This document shows positions 12,752-26,170 of a stretch of 64,000 nt of DNA, one piece after another. Origin of the DNA: Cloeon dipterum. Its lineage: Eukaryota > Arthropoda > Insecta > Ephemeroptera > Baetidae. Within the stretch, counting starts at the first letter, position 1. Each line of letters starts with the position of its first letter. The stretch lies in the NCBI RefSeq assembly GCF_949628265.1, contig NC_088789.1:34403883-34467882 (forward strand). Reading direction: 5' to 3'. Below the pieces are notes generated by a model. The model was not told the origin of the DNA. It saw only the letters and a program-made list of their open reading frames with translations, and made no database searches. The position numbers and the translations under genes were made by a program.

Positions 12752-13773
12752 ATTTCACCGCGGCTGCTTGTGTTTTTGCGTCGGCCTGACGTGTTTTGTA
12801 TACATCCTGCTGCCATGTTGTTCACACCTTCCTGTGACGACCCAATTTTAAAAGTATCAACGCTTGGATGCTGTGTTTTTCCCTGCCTGAAATATTGTTG
12901 TTTTGTGATACACTGAATCAAAAATTTTCATCTGCCCTCCTGCAACTTAAACTGTTGGTGATTTTCTGGCACTCCTTTATATCATTTAAAAACACAATTT
13001 TATTTTCCTTTGTGAATACAACTTGTTTTGCTCTTGAATTTTCTATGAGATTTTAGTGATCGAGGTGATGCTCTGCTTTTCCGAGCCGGCAAAATCCAAC
13101 TCAAAGGCTCAGGGGGGGGGGGGTTTGGATGTGACACCACTTAAATTGGGGCGGCATAGTGCACGTAAGTGATTATGGGAAAAATACATTTTGGGGCGTG
13201 GGAGAGGTCGAGATACTTTTAGTTTAATAGTTATCTTTCTACGATTAATGAAAAATACATAAATAGTGGTCTGCTGATGCGCGGCGTCAGATCAGGCTAA
13301 AGAGTGTGACGACACCAAGCCACGCCTTTTGCCTTCATGTCGACCCTGAGCCTGAAATATCTATCACTTCCCGTGTATATTTAAACTTACTGACTAGTGA
13401 CCAGAGAGAAGACTTGACGACTTTCTCGTTGTTGCTCTTCGGCCTGTGAGTTTCACCCTCGCGACGAGCATAATATGATACTTATTATCTACCCGCTTAG
13501 AGACAAAAACAACATTGACTGTACAATATATAATCACTCAAAAGCCCGCAGTCGCTATCGCGCTGCCTGGTGGAGAGATAAACTCGATTACTTAGAATTT
13601 ATAGCCGATAAGTTAATAAGCAAATTTGCCTCCGCTCTCTATGGGATTTAAAATTGCAGTAACACGCAGAAATCATTTTCATGCACACAGTTCAATTTTA
13701 TTTCTTCCATAAAACAAGACAGTTCACACAAACCGATGAAACCAAGTAATATTTTTTTTATTCAAAATCCGTG
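12752..13773. other. Intergenic: lectin-OBP promoter region, poly-G tract and duplicated NLR 5' fragment
   Basis: The first 150 bp are conserved upstream of each lectin-OBP copy. A run of about 13 G lies near 13111-13123. From about 13290 to 13640 is a diverged copy of the 5' end of the caspase-NLR gene, including part of exon 2 near 13310-13360. It keeps no usable reading frame and the rest of that gene is absent. The remainder is AT-rich 3' flank of the next gene. Confidence 0.65.
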
Positions 13774-16700
13774 TTACACTTGCTCGCAGATAAATCTAGC
13801 AAAGTGACTACTCTGAAAATTTTGAGTTTTTTCATTGATGTAATAGGAGTGAATGTCTAGCAGTTCTGAATCGGTAAGCATTGTCATCGTATCATCTCCA
13901 TAATATGTGACAATCGACTCAGTGCAAGGGTACCTTTCGGTCGGATCAGGGTCGAACATGTCGTCTGGCACCAAGGTCCTGCTGCCGCACCAAACCTCGT
14001 GCGTTTTGTTGATGAATTCCGTGTCACCCAGCACGATAAATTGGACATCCTTGAAGAAGTCTCCAAGCAAGTCTGCATACCGTAAAATTTTCATTTTTCA
14101 CTTATAACCTTACAATATATATTATATATTCATATTAATTTGAGCAGCTTGCAACCATTTTTGTTGATATTTTGTGTTAAAATAATTTTTCTGGCTAGAC
14201 GAGAGAAAACAAGAGCCGCAAGAAAATTTAACAAACACAAAATAAAAGTTGGCGCTGCATAATGTTTTTTTAATTGTTTATATACGTACTAGTTAAGTCC
14301 TTGGTGATGTAAAGATCTTTTAAGGTCTGAGGTTCGTAAAGTCTCATTCCAATCTTGCAGCAATGCTGATATGCATCAATCGGGTTCTTTATAGATCCAT
14401 TTATTTAGCAGGTTTAAAAAACTTGGTATATAACCGCACCAAATATATGTCAGGATTATGATTTGCCACATAATAGGTCTTTCCTAGATATGTAACTTTC
14501 TTCCCTCTAGAATCTTGAGAAAATATTTAATTTTGAGTATAATATTCATTAAGAAAGTCAAATGTTTATATACCATTCTTCGCAGTGTTTAGTGAATTGA
14601 TTGCAGTTTGCTGAACAAAAAAAATTTAATTGTTAATTTGAACTATGGTTTTACACAAAAATATACGTCTGGAATGCACTCGAATGAATTTGTAAGCCAA
14701 CAAGATCTCCAAACAGGAACGCACGGAACTGGTGGTGACACCTAAACTTTAAAATTAGATCCGCAAAAAATATTAGATAAATCTCTTTGATCTGACCACT
14801 GGCCCGGTGCCGAAGTTATTCGAGACCATGTTGAAAACCATGTCGGGAGCTTTCTCCTGTCCACACTTGTATACTTCGAACGCAGTCACGCACTCGTCAT
14901 CGGATGCTTAAAATTTTTTAATGCAAGACCCGTAAAATACATGCCAAAAGTTTACTTTTCCCGCCGCACTCGTCTTGCACCTTAAGTCCGTCTTCCATTT
15001 TCTGAGGTCCACCCTGGGTCGCAAGCTCAATTTGTCGCAACAACGCAATGCTGTTCACGTCTCCAAATCCCATCTTCAAAATTATTAGAAATATAATTAA
15101 GCATAATTTAATATCATATTGAGAACATAAGGTGCTTTGTACAAAATAAATATAATCTTTAATCGACAAAATTAACAACTGTTTTAAGGTTAGTATGCAA
15201 ATAATGATGTCACTGTGGTCCCCTTGTAGTTCCCGCCCGCTAGAGTCAAAATTTCATGTTTGTTTTGAGCGCCACAGGTCAGCCTTGCGCTCGGCCAATC
15301 AAAGCGCAGCGCGGGGACGCCATTAGTCCGAGTCTGGAGTTGAGTAGAAGCACGTGTTGGACTCAGGCGGCGTGGCGTCATTCCAGACTTTTGTGTGCGA
15401 TCAGGGCGCCCTGAGTGACCGAGGTGAGGTTTACGATGAGCGATCTTTTGAGTTATTTTGCGAGCGAGCGAAGCGATTGACGTGGGACATTATTTTTCTC
15501 ATATGAGTTACGTTAGTGTTTCCTCTTAGCCAAAACCCGCTCGTTTCCATTGCGACAACATTTCCTTAAACCAAGTCAGGCTTTATAGAGTTGATTCTAA
15601 GGTCCCATATTATATATAGCGCTAAGATCAGGTTATGAGAGTGTGAGTTTGCTAACTATTTGTGCCGCGAGCGAGAATATAATCTAAAGTGAGATCCCCT
15701 ACCCCCTAGACACCGACCCAACCCTGAACCGAGTAGCCCCGAGCAGCAACCGGCACAAAAAGGGGAAATGAGTTACCAATCCAAACATGTTTCCGATGCA
15801 TCTGATGAAGCACTGAAATATTTCGAATCAGGTCAGAATGTATATAACTGAGAAATTGGAGTAAACCTTCTGGCGGAGTGTGATGTTTGTTCCCTGCAAA
15901 TATGTCACGTTCATGAGCGAATAGAGCTCACCTGAAATAAAATTCAAAATCTTTCTTTTAATCTTGATGCAAGTCTGTCAAAATTACGTACCATCATTGA
16001 CTTGCCAAGTTTCGAGGCATTCATTCAGCTTGGCGACCTGGCTCTGGCCCCGCTTCTGCACATCGCACAGAAACTGTTTCTGTTCATTGCAAGCTGCTGT
16101 TGCCAAAAGAACCGAATCGTTCCTCGCTTCGAGGTAAACGCAGTCGAGGCCTGCCTTCGGGTGACCTTCCTTCCACTTCAGATCTTTGTTATTGAAATCA
16201 CGGTCAAGGAAGCACCAATGAAGGTTTCCATCGCATCCTAAACCCGTTCCCGACAGCCAAAAATCTCCGATTGTGTGTGGGGGAAACTCTTTTAAAATAA
16301 ATTAGACAAATTCTGATTTATTTTAAATAAACCCTACTTGTGATTAAATTGGAAATGCAATGTAATCTGTCTGATGTATCTAAGAAGGTCATGCTCATTC
16401 TAAAGCTGCAACACGTTTCCCAAGCACTGGCCCAATTCATCTTGAGAGATACAAAAATATTTGGTCATAATTTAAGAAAATTATCATCCATTTACTCTCA
16501 TCTTATTGTAGAACAAATAATTGCGGCCGCACCCATTAAACCACTCACCGTAAGATGCAAAGTCTTATTTCTGTTTTAAAATATATGAGTTTCAACAAAT
16601 AAAAATAGTACTTATAAGTTGATCATCAGGGGTAAACAGTGAGGTCTTTAATTCACTTAATTAAAATTTCGTTCAAAGGATTAAATATTATTTTACGTCA

Positions 16701-19094
16701 CGCTGGCAGGATTTTGGACAAGTGACAACGCATGGCTTTGGAGTCACGATAAGTGGCATCTGAAATTTTATAATAAGGTTTAATATATGTATAATTATCG
16801 GCAATCAGTCATACTTTGCAAGCGAAAATGTATCTGTTGGAGCAATTCCGATCAGTCAGGACGGCTTGCGTTGAATTCATAGCAAAGCTGAAGTGAATGC
16901 ACTGTTCGCTGCCTCCAAGGTTGTCCGGCTGTCCGCTTTCCCATTTGAGGCCCTGATCCAAGGTGCTTGTCCCCGCGGACTCGCACCACGACCACTGACC
17001 CTCAGGAGCCCCTTTCCACGTTCCGGAAGTCCAGTAATTGGAATTCATTGGCCAATTGTCTGCAAATTTCTTATATAAACATTTCCACAGTACATTTTAC
17101 AACCTTTAAGCAAGACGGTCAAGTTCGTGAGGCCTGCTTGCTCCTCAGCGTTGTCGATAGTAAGCGTTTGCATTCCCAATGCGCAACACTGACTCCAGGT
17201 AGCATCCCAAGTCATCTGGGTGTGTTAATGATAAAATCATGATTGCAATAATATCTCTAATAGGTCAAACCAGCTTATTTCCAAAGAGATATGTGTAGCT
17301 GCCAACATCAGTCCAATAACCGAATGATTTTTTACCTAGAATAAAAATGAAATGAAATTTCAATATCCCATGTAATATTTCTTGAATTTCATACGTTTCA
17401 AGCTGCCATCGGTGTCAAACAAAGAAGCCTGAAATAGAAATGTTAATAGAACATTATATTTTAACACTAAATTTTAATTTCTAACATTTTTCGAGCACGT
17501 TTTAGGGCAGTCGACCTCAAACTGGCAAATGTAGGGCAGAACATCGTCGCATTTCTTATGCACCAACCCTTTTTGGGAGGTGACAACCGCCAGGCAGCGT
17601 TCCAAAGAGGAAGGGATGGCGTTGGTTGGCAGCCAAAACTTTGACGAAGATGTAAGGGTTGTTGAAATATCGGAGCCTGTCGAGCACCACGAATACTTTT
17701 TCTGCGTGTTGCAATTTTCATCCTCATTCGATCCACTAGTCCAGTATGTACCCTCTATTTAGGATATATTCAATTCGTGGAAACTGATAATATTCAGGTT
17801 CAAACAACCTTTTACGCTGAAAAGACAGTCCAACTCTCCGATAGAAGTGACTGCCAAGAGTGCCATTTTCATCGACTTGCATCGCAAAGCAGCTTCATTT
17901 CTCGTTGCCTGAAGCATATCTGACATATTTTTCTGATTTTTGTCATTTCATGCCCTTACAGTTACGCTAGATATATAATATTTCTTTTGGCACGTGCTCA
18001 CACCTTGTACAGAACCATCCGCTGTACAAAATAAATTGTTAACCATTCAATGACATTTCAATGCAACTCACATGGAGACGGTTTGATCGACGGTGTGCTC
18101 TGCTTAACTTAAGTAAAATGATGTACATTTTAAAGAATATATCTTACCAACATAAATTTGTTGAAATCGGTGCACGACAAGATGCACTTTGGCTGTGGGA
18201 TTTATATTTGATACCAGATAATCAAAATTAGTTTCCAAACAAACCGCCGTAGTAGTTGGTGGTATTGTGGTGGTGGTTGTTGTCGTCGTAGTTTTGATTA
18301 TGGTCGTGGTTGCTGCTGCTGTTGTTGTTATTGGTGCATTTGTTGTTGTTGATGTGGTTGTTGATGCTTTTGTTGAAGTTGTACTTGACGGGTTAGTTGA
18401 AATTATTTCCGTTGAGGTTGTTAAAGACGGAGAAGTGTTCAGTTTAGCCGTCATGGCGCTACTGGTTGCTTCAAGAGGAGGACCAGTCGTTTTGCTTGAT
18501 AGGTCAGATTTTTGAATAGTGGTGCTCTCAGATCTTCCAGTCGTTTCCACGCTGTCGTTGGGACTGATTGATTCCTGAACTTTATTTGAAGAAATCATAC
18601 AATTTTTCATGTAAATAGGTTCGTGCAGATTTTTACTCATCATCGCTTCGACAGTTGTTGGGTTTGTGACGTCACTCTCGCCCCAGTTTCCTGTCGTTTC
18701 TACCGGACTCACCAGCAGCGTTGTCGGCAGCCTGTTAGCCTTGGAAATGCAAAATTTAGGGTGTGGCTTGGAATTTAATGTCATTTACTTTGCTCTGTTG
18801 GTCCAATGTAGTTGGCGTGTTGTTCATCGTCCGTGTCTTCATCACGGAAGGCAAGCATCTCTTCAAGCCGCAACACTTGATTATGGCAATCCTCCGGTTA
18901 CCTTTAAGTGTCCCACTTTACACAAATTTAATATTTCAGCCCCTACGATACCTTTAGAGTGTCTCGATTTCAACGGTTTCTTGTTCTGATTCAGTCAGGA
19001 TATTAATCATATTAAAAGTGTACCTATTTAATTAACTTACATGAGTTACATGGATTAATAAAACCAAAGTGAAGCTCCAATACAATATACGCAT
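13774..19094 (-). CDS. Secreted C-type lectin / odorant-binding fusion protein, copy 2
   Basis: This has the same exon plan as copy 1, from ATG at 19094 (hydrophobic start MRILYWSFTL) to TAA at 13774. The exons I checked keep frame and splice sites: signal exon, basic exon 3, mucin exon, lectin-like domain 2 with QPD, the OBP exons and the final FICEQV exon. The OBP exons keep the six cysteines, and exon 20 gains an N-glycosylation site (NVT). The mucin exon (about 18210-18570) is longer than in copy 1 and uses a later donor after NFDYL. The intron between the second and third OBP exons carries a 550-bp LTR-type insertion (15208-15757). I expect about 1030 residues but did not count every exon. 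Confidence 0.85.
15208..15757 (+). mobile_element. Solo-LTR-like insertion in a lectin-OBP intron
   Basis: Copies 1 and 3 of the lectin-OBP gene lack this DNA at the equivalent intron position, so it is an insertion. It starts TGTCACTGTGG and ends CCGGCACA (TG...CA form). Its two ends match the two ends of the element at 43389-44564. It has no coding capacity and is read as a fossil LTR of the same family, shorter than the other member. Confidence 0.6.
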
Positions 19095-19839
19095 TGTTAT
19101 CTAGTTCTCCTCTGCATCTGAACTGAATTTCACCGCGGCTGCTTTTGTGTTTGCGGCGGCCTGACGTGTTGTACATCCTGTTATCATGTTCCTCACACCT
19201 TCCTGTGACGACCCAATTTTTGTTTTTAAAGTATCAACGCCAGCTGCTGTGGTTTTCCCCACTGACGTATTGATGTTGGATGGTACAGCTTCATACTGAA
19301 CTAAAAGGTTTCTGCTGTGTTTCTCCTTCAACTTTAACTTTCGATCAAGCAAGCTATCCATCAACCTTCGTGGTTGGGTGCCAGGCAGGAGATCAATAGG
19401 CAAGGATGAGCTTCACCAGGGACAGGTAGAGGCTACCATTTTGACCTTTTGTGGTCATCTACAATCTACACAGGTGTGCTTCTTAAGGAGACTCTCCTTA
19501 GTGCTTCTCGTCTCCGACTGCGAGTAGTGCGAGTAATACTCTCGCGACGAGCATTTAATACTAATCTCCCCACCTCCGAGACAAAAATTGACTTGACTGT
19601 GCTAATCACTCACCAGTCGTCAGTCGCTCTCTCGCGAGCGCTGACTTAACATCGATTTGTTCACAAAGATGAAATATTCACTGCGTTAATATGCAAATTT
19701 GCCTCCGCTCTGGAATTAAAAATTGAAGTAACACGCAGAAATCGTTTTCATGCACACAGCTCAAGTTTTTTCTTCAATAAAACAAGAGAGTTAGAAGTAA
19801 ACCAAAGAAAACAATTAAAATTTTTATTCAAAATCCGTG
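19095..19839. other. Intergenic between lectin-OBP copies 2 and 3
   Basis: Nearest copy 2 is the conserved promoter block, with an initiator-like TCAGTT near 19120. About 19495-19640 is the third, shortest copy of the module that lies upstream of the caspase-NLR gene. A 100-codon minus-strand reading frame at 19101-19403 falls in promoter/5' leader DNA and has no counterpart of the same form in the other copies, so I do not call it a gene. Confidence 0.6.
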
Positions 19840-22800
19840 TTACACTTGCTCGCAGATAAATCTTCTAACGACACCAGAACCAGGTGTTTGATGTTGTATG
19901 TAATAGAAGTGAATGTCAAGGATGGATTTATTTTCATCGATCGCCATATACATCGTAGGGCCATTGTTATAACTGACAATCGACTTAGTGGTAGGGTACC
20001 TTAAGGTCGGATCAGGGTCGAACATGTCGTCTGGAACCAAGGTCCTGCTGCCGCACCAAACCTCGTGCGTACTGTTGATGAATTCCGTGTCGCCCAGCAA
20101 GATAAAGATGGCATCATGGAATTCAGGTCCACCAGCCAGTTCTTTCAATCGATAAATTTTTATTTTTAACAAGCAAACAAACTTAATATGCTGTTCATAA
20201 CTAGGGCTGTGAATTTTAAGCCAATTTTTTGGCTGAAAATGTCGACTATTTTTATAATATTTCTAAGAGCAAATTAGTCGATTTTAGACGGTTTTATTTT
20301 TCATTGTTTCCTTCACATTTTTTTCATATATTTCATATAAATTCATGTTTAACTTGTGTATTTTATTGTATTTTTCAGAGCCAATTTGCAGATATTATTA
20401 AACCTTTTAATATATATCAGTATATATACATACTTTATTTAATTTGAGCAGCTTGCAACCATTTTTTGCAATATTTTTATGTTTCAATATCAAAGAAATA
20501 CAATCTTTTAATCAATATTTTTTGCCAAGACGCGAGATTCCATCAAGTTTTAGAATGCTTAAATTTTTTATATATGAAACAAGAGCCGCAAGAAAATTAA
20601 ACCAAAACAAGCTTAAAAATTGCCCTGTATATGATTTTTTAATTGCGTATACGTACCTGTTAAGTTCCTGGTGTAATAAAGTTCTTTTAAGGTCTGAGGT
20701 TCGTACAGTCTCATTCCAAGCTTGCAGCAATGTTGGTAAGCATCAACCGCGTTCTTTATAGATTAATTTATTTGTAGTTGGTTTAAAAAAATTGGTAATT
20801 AATTTACCAAATTCCAAGCAGGGTCATCATATGACACAAAAAAGGTCTTGCCTTGAAATGTAATTTTTATCCCACTGGCGTCTTGGAAAATATTTTAATT
20901 TGAGTATATAACCACCAGGAAAATGAATGCTTACCAGTATTAGCATTTATTGCATTGATAGCTGTTTGCTAAAAATTATTAAATTGTTTATTTGAACCAT
21001 ATGGTTTTACAGAATAATATACGTCTGAAGCGCACGGAAATCCAGCACCTGAAAGCCAACAAGTTCTCCAAACCGGAATGCCTGGAACTGGTGGTTCAAC
21101 CTAAACTTAAATTAGATCCACAAAAAAATAATAGTTCTATCTTTTGATCTAACCACTGGCCCGGTGCCGAAGTTATTCGAGACCATGTTGAAAACCATGT
21201 CGGGAGCTTTTTCCTGTCCACACTTGTATATTTCGAACGCAGTCACGCACTCGTCATCGAAATCTTAAATTTTGTGTGAAAAAAGTGTGATTTTTAGAAT
21301 ACATGCCAAAGTTTACTTTTCCCGCCGCACTCGTCTTGGACCTTCAGTCCGTCTTCCATTTTCTGAGGTCCACCCTGGGTCGCAAGCTCAACTTGTCGTA
21401 ACAATGCAATAGCGTTCACGTCTCCAAAGCCCATCTTCAAAATTATTAAAATCAAGAGCCTAATAAAAATCTTATTGAGAACATAAGGGGCGCATTGTTG
21501 AAAAGAAATTTAGTAGCAGAAACAATTTTTTTTAAAATTTGTACGCAAAAGAAGGAAATGAGTTACCAATCCAAACATGTTCCCGATGCATCTGATAAAG
21601 CACTGAAAATTTTCGAATAAGGTCCGAATGTATTTAACTGAAAAATTGGAGCTAACCTTCTGGCGGCGTGTGATGTTAGTTTCTTGCAAATAGGTCGCGT
21701 TCATGAGCCAGTAGAGTTCCTCTGTGATAAAATTCAAAATTATTCTTTTGATCTTAATATTCCTCTTAAAATTATCTACCATCATTGACTTGCCAAGTTT
21801 CGAGGCATTCATTCAGCTTGGCGACCTGGCTCTGGCCCCGCTTCTGCACATCGCACAGAAACTGTTTCTGTTCATTGCAATCCGCAGTTGCCAAAAGAAC
21901 CGAATCGTTCCTCGCTTCGAGGTAAACGCACTCGAGGCCTATCTTAGGGTGACCTTCCTTCCACTTCAGATCTTTGTTGTTGAAATCGCGGTCCAGGAAG
22001 CACCAGTGAAGGTTTCCTCCGCATCCTAAAGCCGTTCCCGAAAGCCAAAAGTCTCCAATTGTATGTGGTGGAAACTCTTTAAAAATGAATGAGACAAATT
22101 AGGATTGTATTATAAAAAACATATACTTGTGATTATATTGGAAATGCATTGTAATTTGTCAGATGTATCTAAGAAGGTCAGGCCCATTCTAAAGCTGCAA
22201 CAGGTTGCCCAGGCACTTGCCCAATTCAACTTGAGAGATACAAAAATATTGAATCATAATTTACGTAATAATTCTCATCGACATACTCTCATTTTATTGT
22301 AGAACAAATAATTGCGGCCGCACCCATTAAACCACTCACCGTAAGAAGTATGGTCTTATTTCTGTTTTAAAAAATAAAAGTTTAAAAAAATAAAAATAAT
22401 ACTTATAAGTTGATCATCAGGGGTGAACAGTGAAGCCTTTATATCAACAATATATTATAATGTTCTTATTAAGATGTAAGTTATTTTACGTCACGCTGGC
22501 AGGATTTCGGACAAGCGACAACGCATGGCTTTGGAGTCACCATATATGGCATCTGAAATTAAACAAAATGTTGATTAAACATGCATCTGTATGGCAATCA
22601 GTCTTTACTTTGCAAGCGTAAATGTATCTGTTGGAGCAATTCCTATCAGTCAGGACGGCTTGCGTGGAATTCATAGCAAAGCTGAAGTGAATGCACTGTT
22701 CGCTGCCTCCAAGGTTGTCCGGCTGACCGCTTTCCCATTTGAGGCCCTGATCCAAGGTGCTGGTCCCCGCGGACTCGCACCACGACCACTGACCCTCAGG

Positions 22801-24925
22801 AGCCCCTTTCCACGTTCCGGAAGTCCAGTAGTTGTAATTAATTGGCCAATTGTCTGCACATAACTTATAGAAACATGTCCAAATTGCATTTTACAACCTT
22901 TAAGCAAGATGGTCAAGTTTGAAAGTCCTGCTTGCTCCTCAGCGTTGTCAATAGTGAGCGTTTTCATTCCCAAAGCGCAACACTGACTCCAGGTTCCATC
23001 CCAAGTCATCTGCGGGTGTGTCAAAATTAAAATCTTAATCGCAATAATACTTGAATATGCTAAACCAGCTTATTTCCAAAGAGATATGTGTAGCTGCCGA
23101 CGTCAGTCCAATAACCCAATGAATTTTTACCTAGAATAAAAGAGAAATCAAAATTCTGGATCCCATATTGTCTTTAATTCTATACGTTTTAAGTTCCCAT
23201 CCAAGTCAAACAAAGAATCCTGGAGTAGAAATGATAGTAAATCAATAAACTTTAACTATGAAATTTCATTTCTAACATTTTTCGTGCAAGTTTTTGGGCA
23301 GTCGACCTCAAACTGGCAGATGTAGGGCAGAACATCGTCGCATTTCTTATGCACCAACCCTTTTTGGGAGGTGACAACAGCCAGACAGCGTTCCAAAGAG
23401 GAAGGGATTGTGTTGGTCGGCAGCCAAAACTTGGACGAAGACGTGAGGGTTGTTGAAATATCGGAGCCTGTCGAGCACCATGAGTATTTTTTCGCCAAAT
23501 TGCAATTTTCATCCTCATTAGATCCACTCGTCCAATATGTACCCTCTAATCAGGATATAATCAATTCATCCAATCCGTGATACACATTCAGGGTTAAAAA
23601 CCTTTCACACTGAAAAGACAGTCCAATTCCGCGATAGAAGTGACAGCCAAGAGCGCCATTTTCATCGACTTGCATCGCAAAGCAGCTTCATTTCTCGGAG
23701 CCTGAAGAATATCTGACATTTTTTTCTGATTTCTTTTAATTTTAATCCCTTACAGTTACGCTAGATACATAATATTTCTTTGTGCACGTGCTCACACCTT
23801 GCACAGAACCATCGGCTGCAAGAAATTTATTTATAAATCACTCAAATGAATGTTTATGCTACTCACAAGAGGAGGGTTTGATCGATGGTGTTCTCTGTTA
23901 ACATTCAGTAAAATCATATTATATAAGAGTTAAAAAAATAACTTACCACCATATAGTTGTTGAAATCTGTGCACGACAAGATGCACTTAGGCTAAGGAAT
24001 TTGTGTTTAAAATCAAGATAGCTAAAATCAGATTCTAAGCAAACCGTCGTAGTAGTTGGTGGTGTTGTTGTGGTTGTTGTCATCGTCGTCGTTTTGATCA
24101 TGGTCGTGGTTACTGTTGTTGTTGTAGTTGTTGGTGCATTTGTTGTTGTTGATGTGCTTGTTGGTGCTATTGTTGAAGTTGTACTTGACGGGTTAGTTGA
24201 AATTATTTCCGTTGAGGTTGTTAACGGCGGAGAAGTGTTCAGTTTAGCCGTCATGGCGCTACTGGTTGCTTCAAGAGGAAGAACAGTCGTTTTGATTGTT
24301 AGATCAGATTTTTGACTGGTGGTGGTCTCAGATCTTCCAGTCGTTTCCACGCTGTCGCCGTGACTGACTGAGTCCTGAGCTTTTTTTTAAGAAAATATTT
24401 CACATTAACTACATACAGCAATAAATCATAAATTATTTCGTGTAAATAAGTTCGTGCTGATTTTTACTCATCATCGCTTCGACAGTTGTTGGTTTGGTGA
24501 CGTCACTCTCGCCCCAGTTTCCTGTTGTTTCCACCGAACTCATCAGCAGCGTTGTTGGCAGCCTGTTGGCCTTGATAAAGCAAAATTTTGGGAGTGGCTC
24601 TTACTCTTTGGCCACGTACTTTGCTCTTTTGGTCCAATGTAATTGTCGTGTTGTTCATCGGCCGTTTCTTCATCACGGAAGGCAAGCATCTCTTCAAGCC
24701 GCAACACTTGATAATGGTTTTCCTTCGGATAACTTAAAGGCCTATTTTTAAAAATTATCTTAATATTTAAGACCCTGTGATACCTTTAGAGTGTCTCGAT
24801 TTCGACTGTTTCTTGCTCTGATTCAGACCCGATGTTAAACAAGTTAAGTATTCCAAATTAATTCTACTCACGTTAGCTACATCGAATAATAAAATCAAAG
24901 TGAAGCTCCAATACCATATACGCAT
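19840..24925 (-). CDS. Secreted C-type lectin / odorant-binding fusion protein, copy 3
   Basis: Third tandem copy, ATG at 24925 (MRIWYWSFTL) to TAA at 19840, with the same 28-exon plan. Exons inspected are in frame: basic exon 3 (near 24610-24730), Thr-rich exon (24040-24390), lectin-like domain 1 (23265-23550 plus 23600-23705), domain 2 with QPD (22607-22852), domain 3 (21780-22080), OBP exons (21170-21800) and the terminal lectin exon (19840-20150). OBP exon 20 carries two N-glycosylation sites (NAT, NIT). The donor of the mucin exon is uncertain, either a weak ACG|GTTTGC or a later site. Its position next to the other two copies shows origin by unequal crossing over. Confidence 0.85.
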
Positions 24926-26170
24926 TGTTCTCTAGTTCTCCTCTGCATCTGAACTGAATTTCACCGTGCATGGCTGTTGTTTTGTTGTATGCGGCGGCCT
25001 GACGTGTTTTACATCCTGTTACCATGTTGTTCACACCTTCCGGTGACGACCCAATTTGCTATTGAAAGCGTCAACGCCAGCTGCTGTGGTTTTCCCTGCC
25101 TGAAATATTGACGTAAAATGATAAAGCAACACAGTGAAACAGGTGACACATTTTCTAGCACTCTCTTCGCCTTTTATTTTCGAAAAAAATATGTGACACA
25201 AAACTACATAAATTCACATAATACGCATGAAGAAAATGGAAAATTGATCTAACAATTTTCTATCTAGATTAAAGTAAGTCGTACAAATATATTTGTCAAC
25301 CACACAGCTAGATGGCGTTAACTAACTTTTCTCAAATAAAGTCAAGGAGGCTCCTAAAGCATGCAACCTGCGTAGTTCAAGTGCGTCTCAAGTTGCAATA
25401 AGTTTCCCCCATCAAGGCTAAAATGTAAAAAAGATTTCCCATTTAAAAATTTAGCGCAGTTGGTTTTTCACGAGAAATACCAATCCGCGGCGTTAGAAAA
25501 ATCCTGATCCTGACAGGGTCCGTGGTGAAAAATCTTCGCTAAGTATCGCCAAGTGTATTCGAAGGCGCGGAAAAGGCATCAAAAACTATGCTTTCTATCC
25601 TCACGGAAATTGAATTTTATTGCAGCTTAAATGTAGAAAATTGAGTTTCCGTGCCAGAATAAGGTATGCCACCTGCACGACATTCCTGAAGTGCAGGTTG
25701 CAGGCGTTTCTTTCATTCAATGAGCAGTTAATTTATTGTGATTGAATGGCTTGGTTCGCATCTTGTGTTCACGCTTGCATTTTCCAATACCCCGCTAAGA
25801 GGATACATTTTTTGGTCACTTTTTCAAAGATTTTTTCGTCATTTTTAATTGATTGATGACATAATATTGTTTATTTCGGATAAATGTTTTGTAGACGATG
25901 CTACCCCTCGCATTTTAATCAAAAGTAAATAAATTTATGATATTTCATGGGTTTGAAGTTGATTCTTTTACATTAAAGATTTTCGTCTATTGAAGCTCGT
26001 ATCTTTTTAATAAAATAACAAACAAGCATTTGCGAATTTTTTAATATTGACAGTCGTGAAGGATTTATTGATTTTCTATGTCCAAAAAATAAAACAAGAA
26101 GTTATTCATTATTTTTTATCGTGCCAATTTATTTGATCTGATTCGATATGCCAACAAACGATGGATCGCT
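24926..26170. other. Intergenic between the lectin-OBP array and the small secreted-protein cluster
   Basis: The first 190 bp repeat the conserved lectin-OBP promoter block. From about 25640 to 26160 is a repeat found again, well conserved, at about 35900-36420; both copies lie directly downstream of a gene of the secreted family. It contains a small hairpin, ACCTGCAC...GTGCAGGT, near 25671-25698. Nothing coding is seen. Confidence 0.6.

Noticed and set aside
19101-19403. 100-codon minus-strand frame upstream of lectin-OBP copy 2
   Set aside because: It lies in the promoter/5' leader, overlaps the start codon region and is not conserved as a frame in copies 1 and 3.
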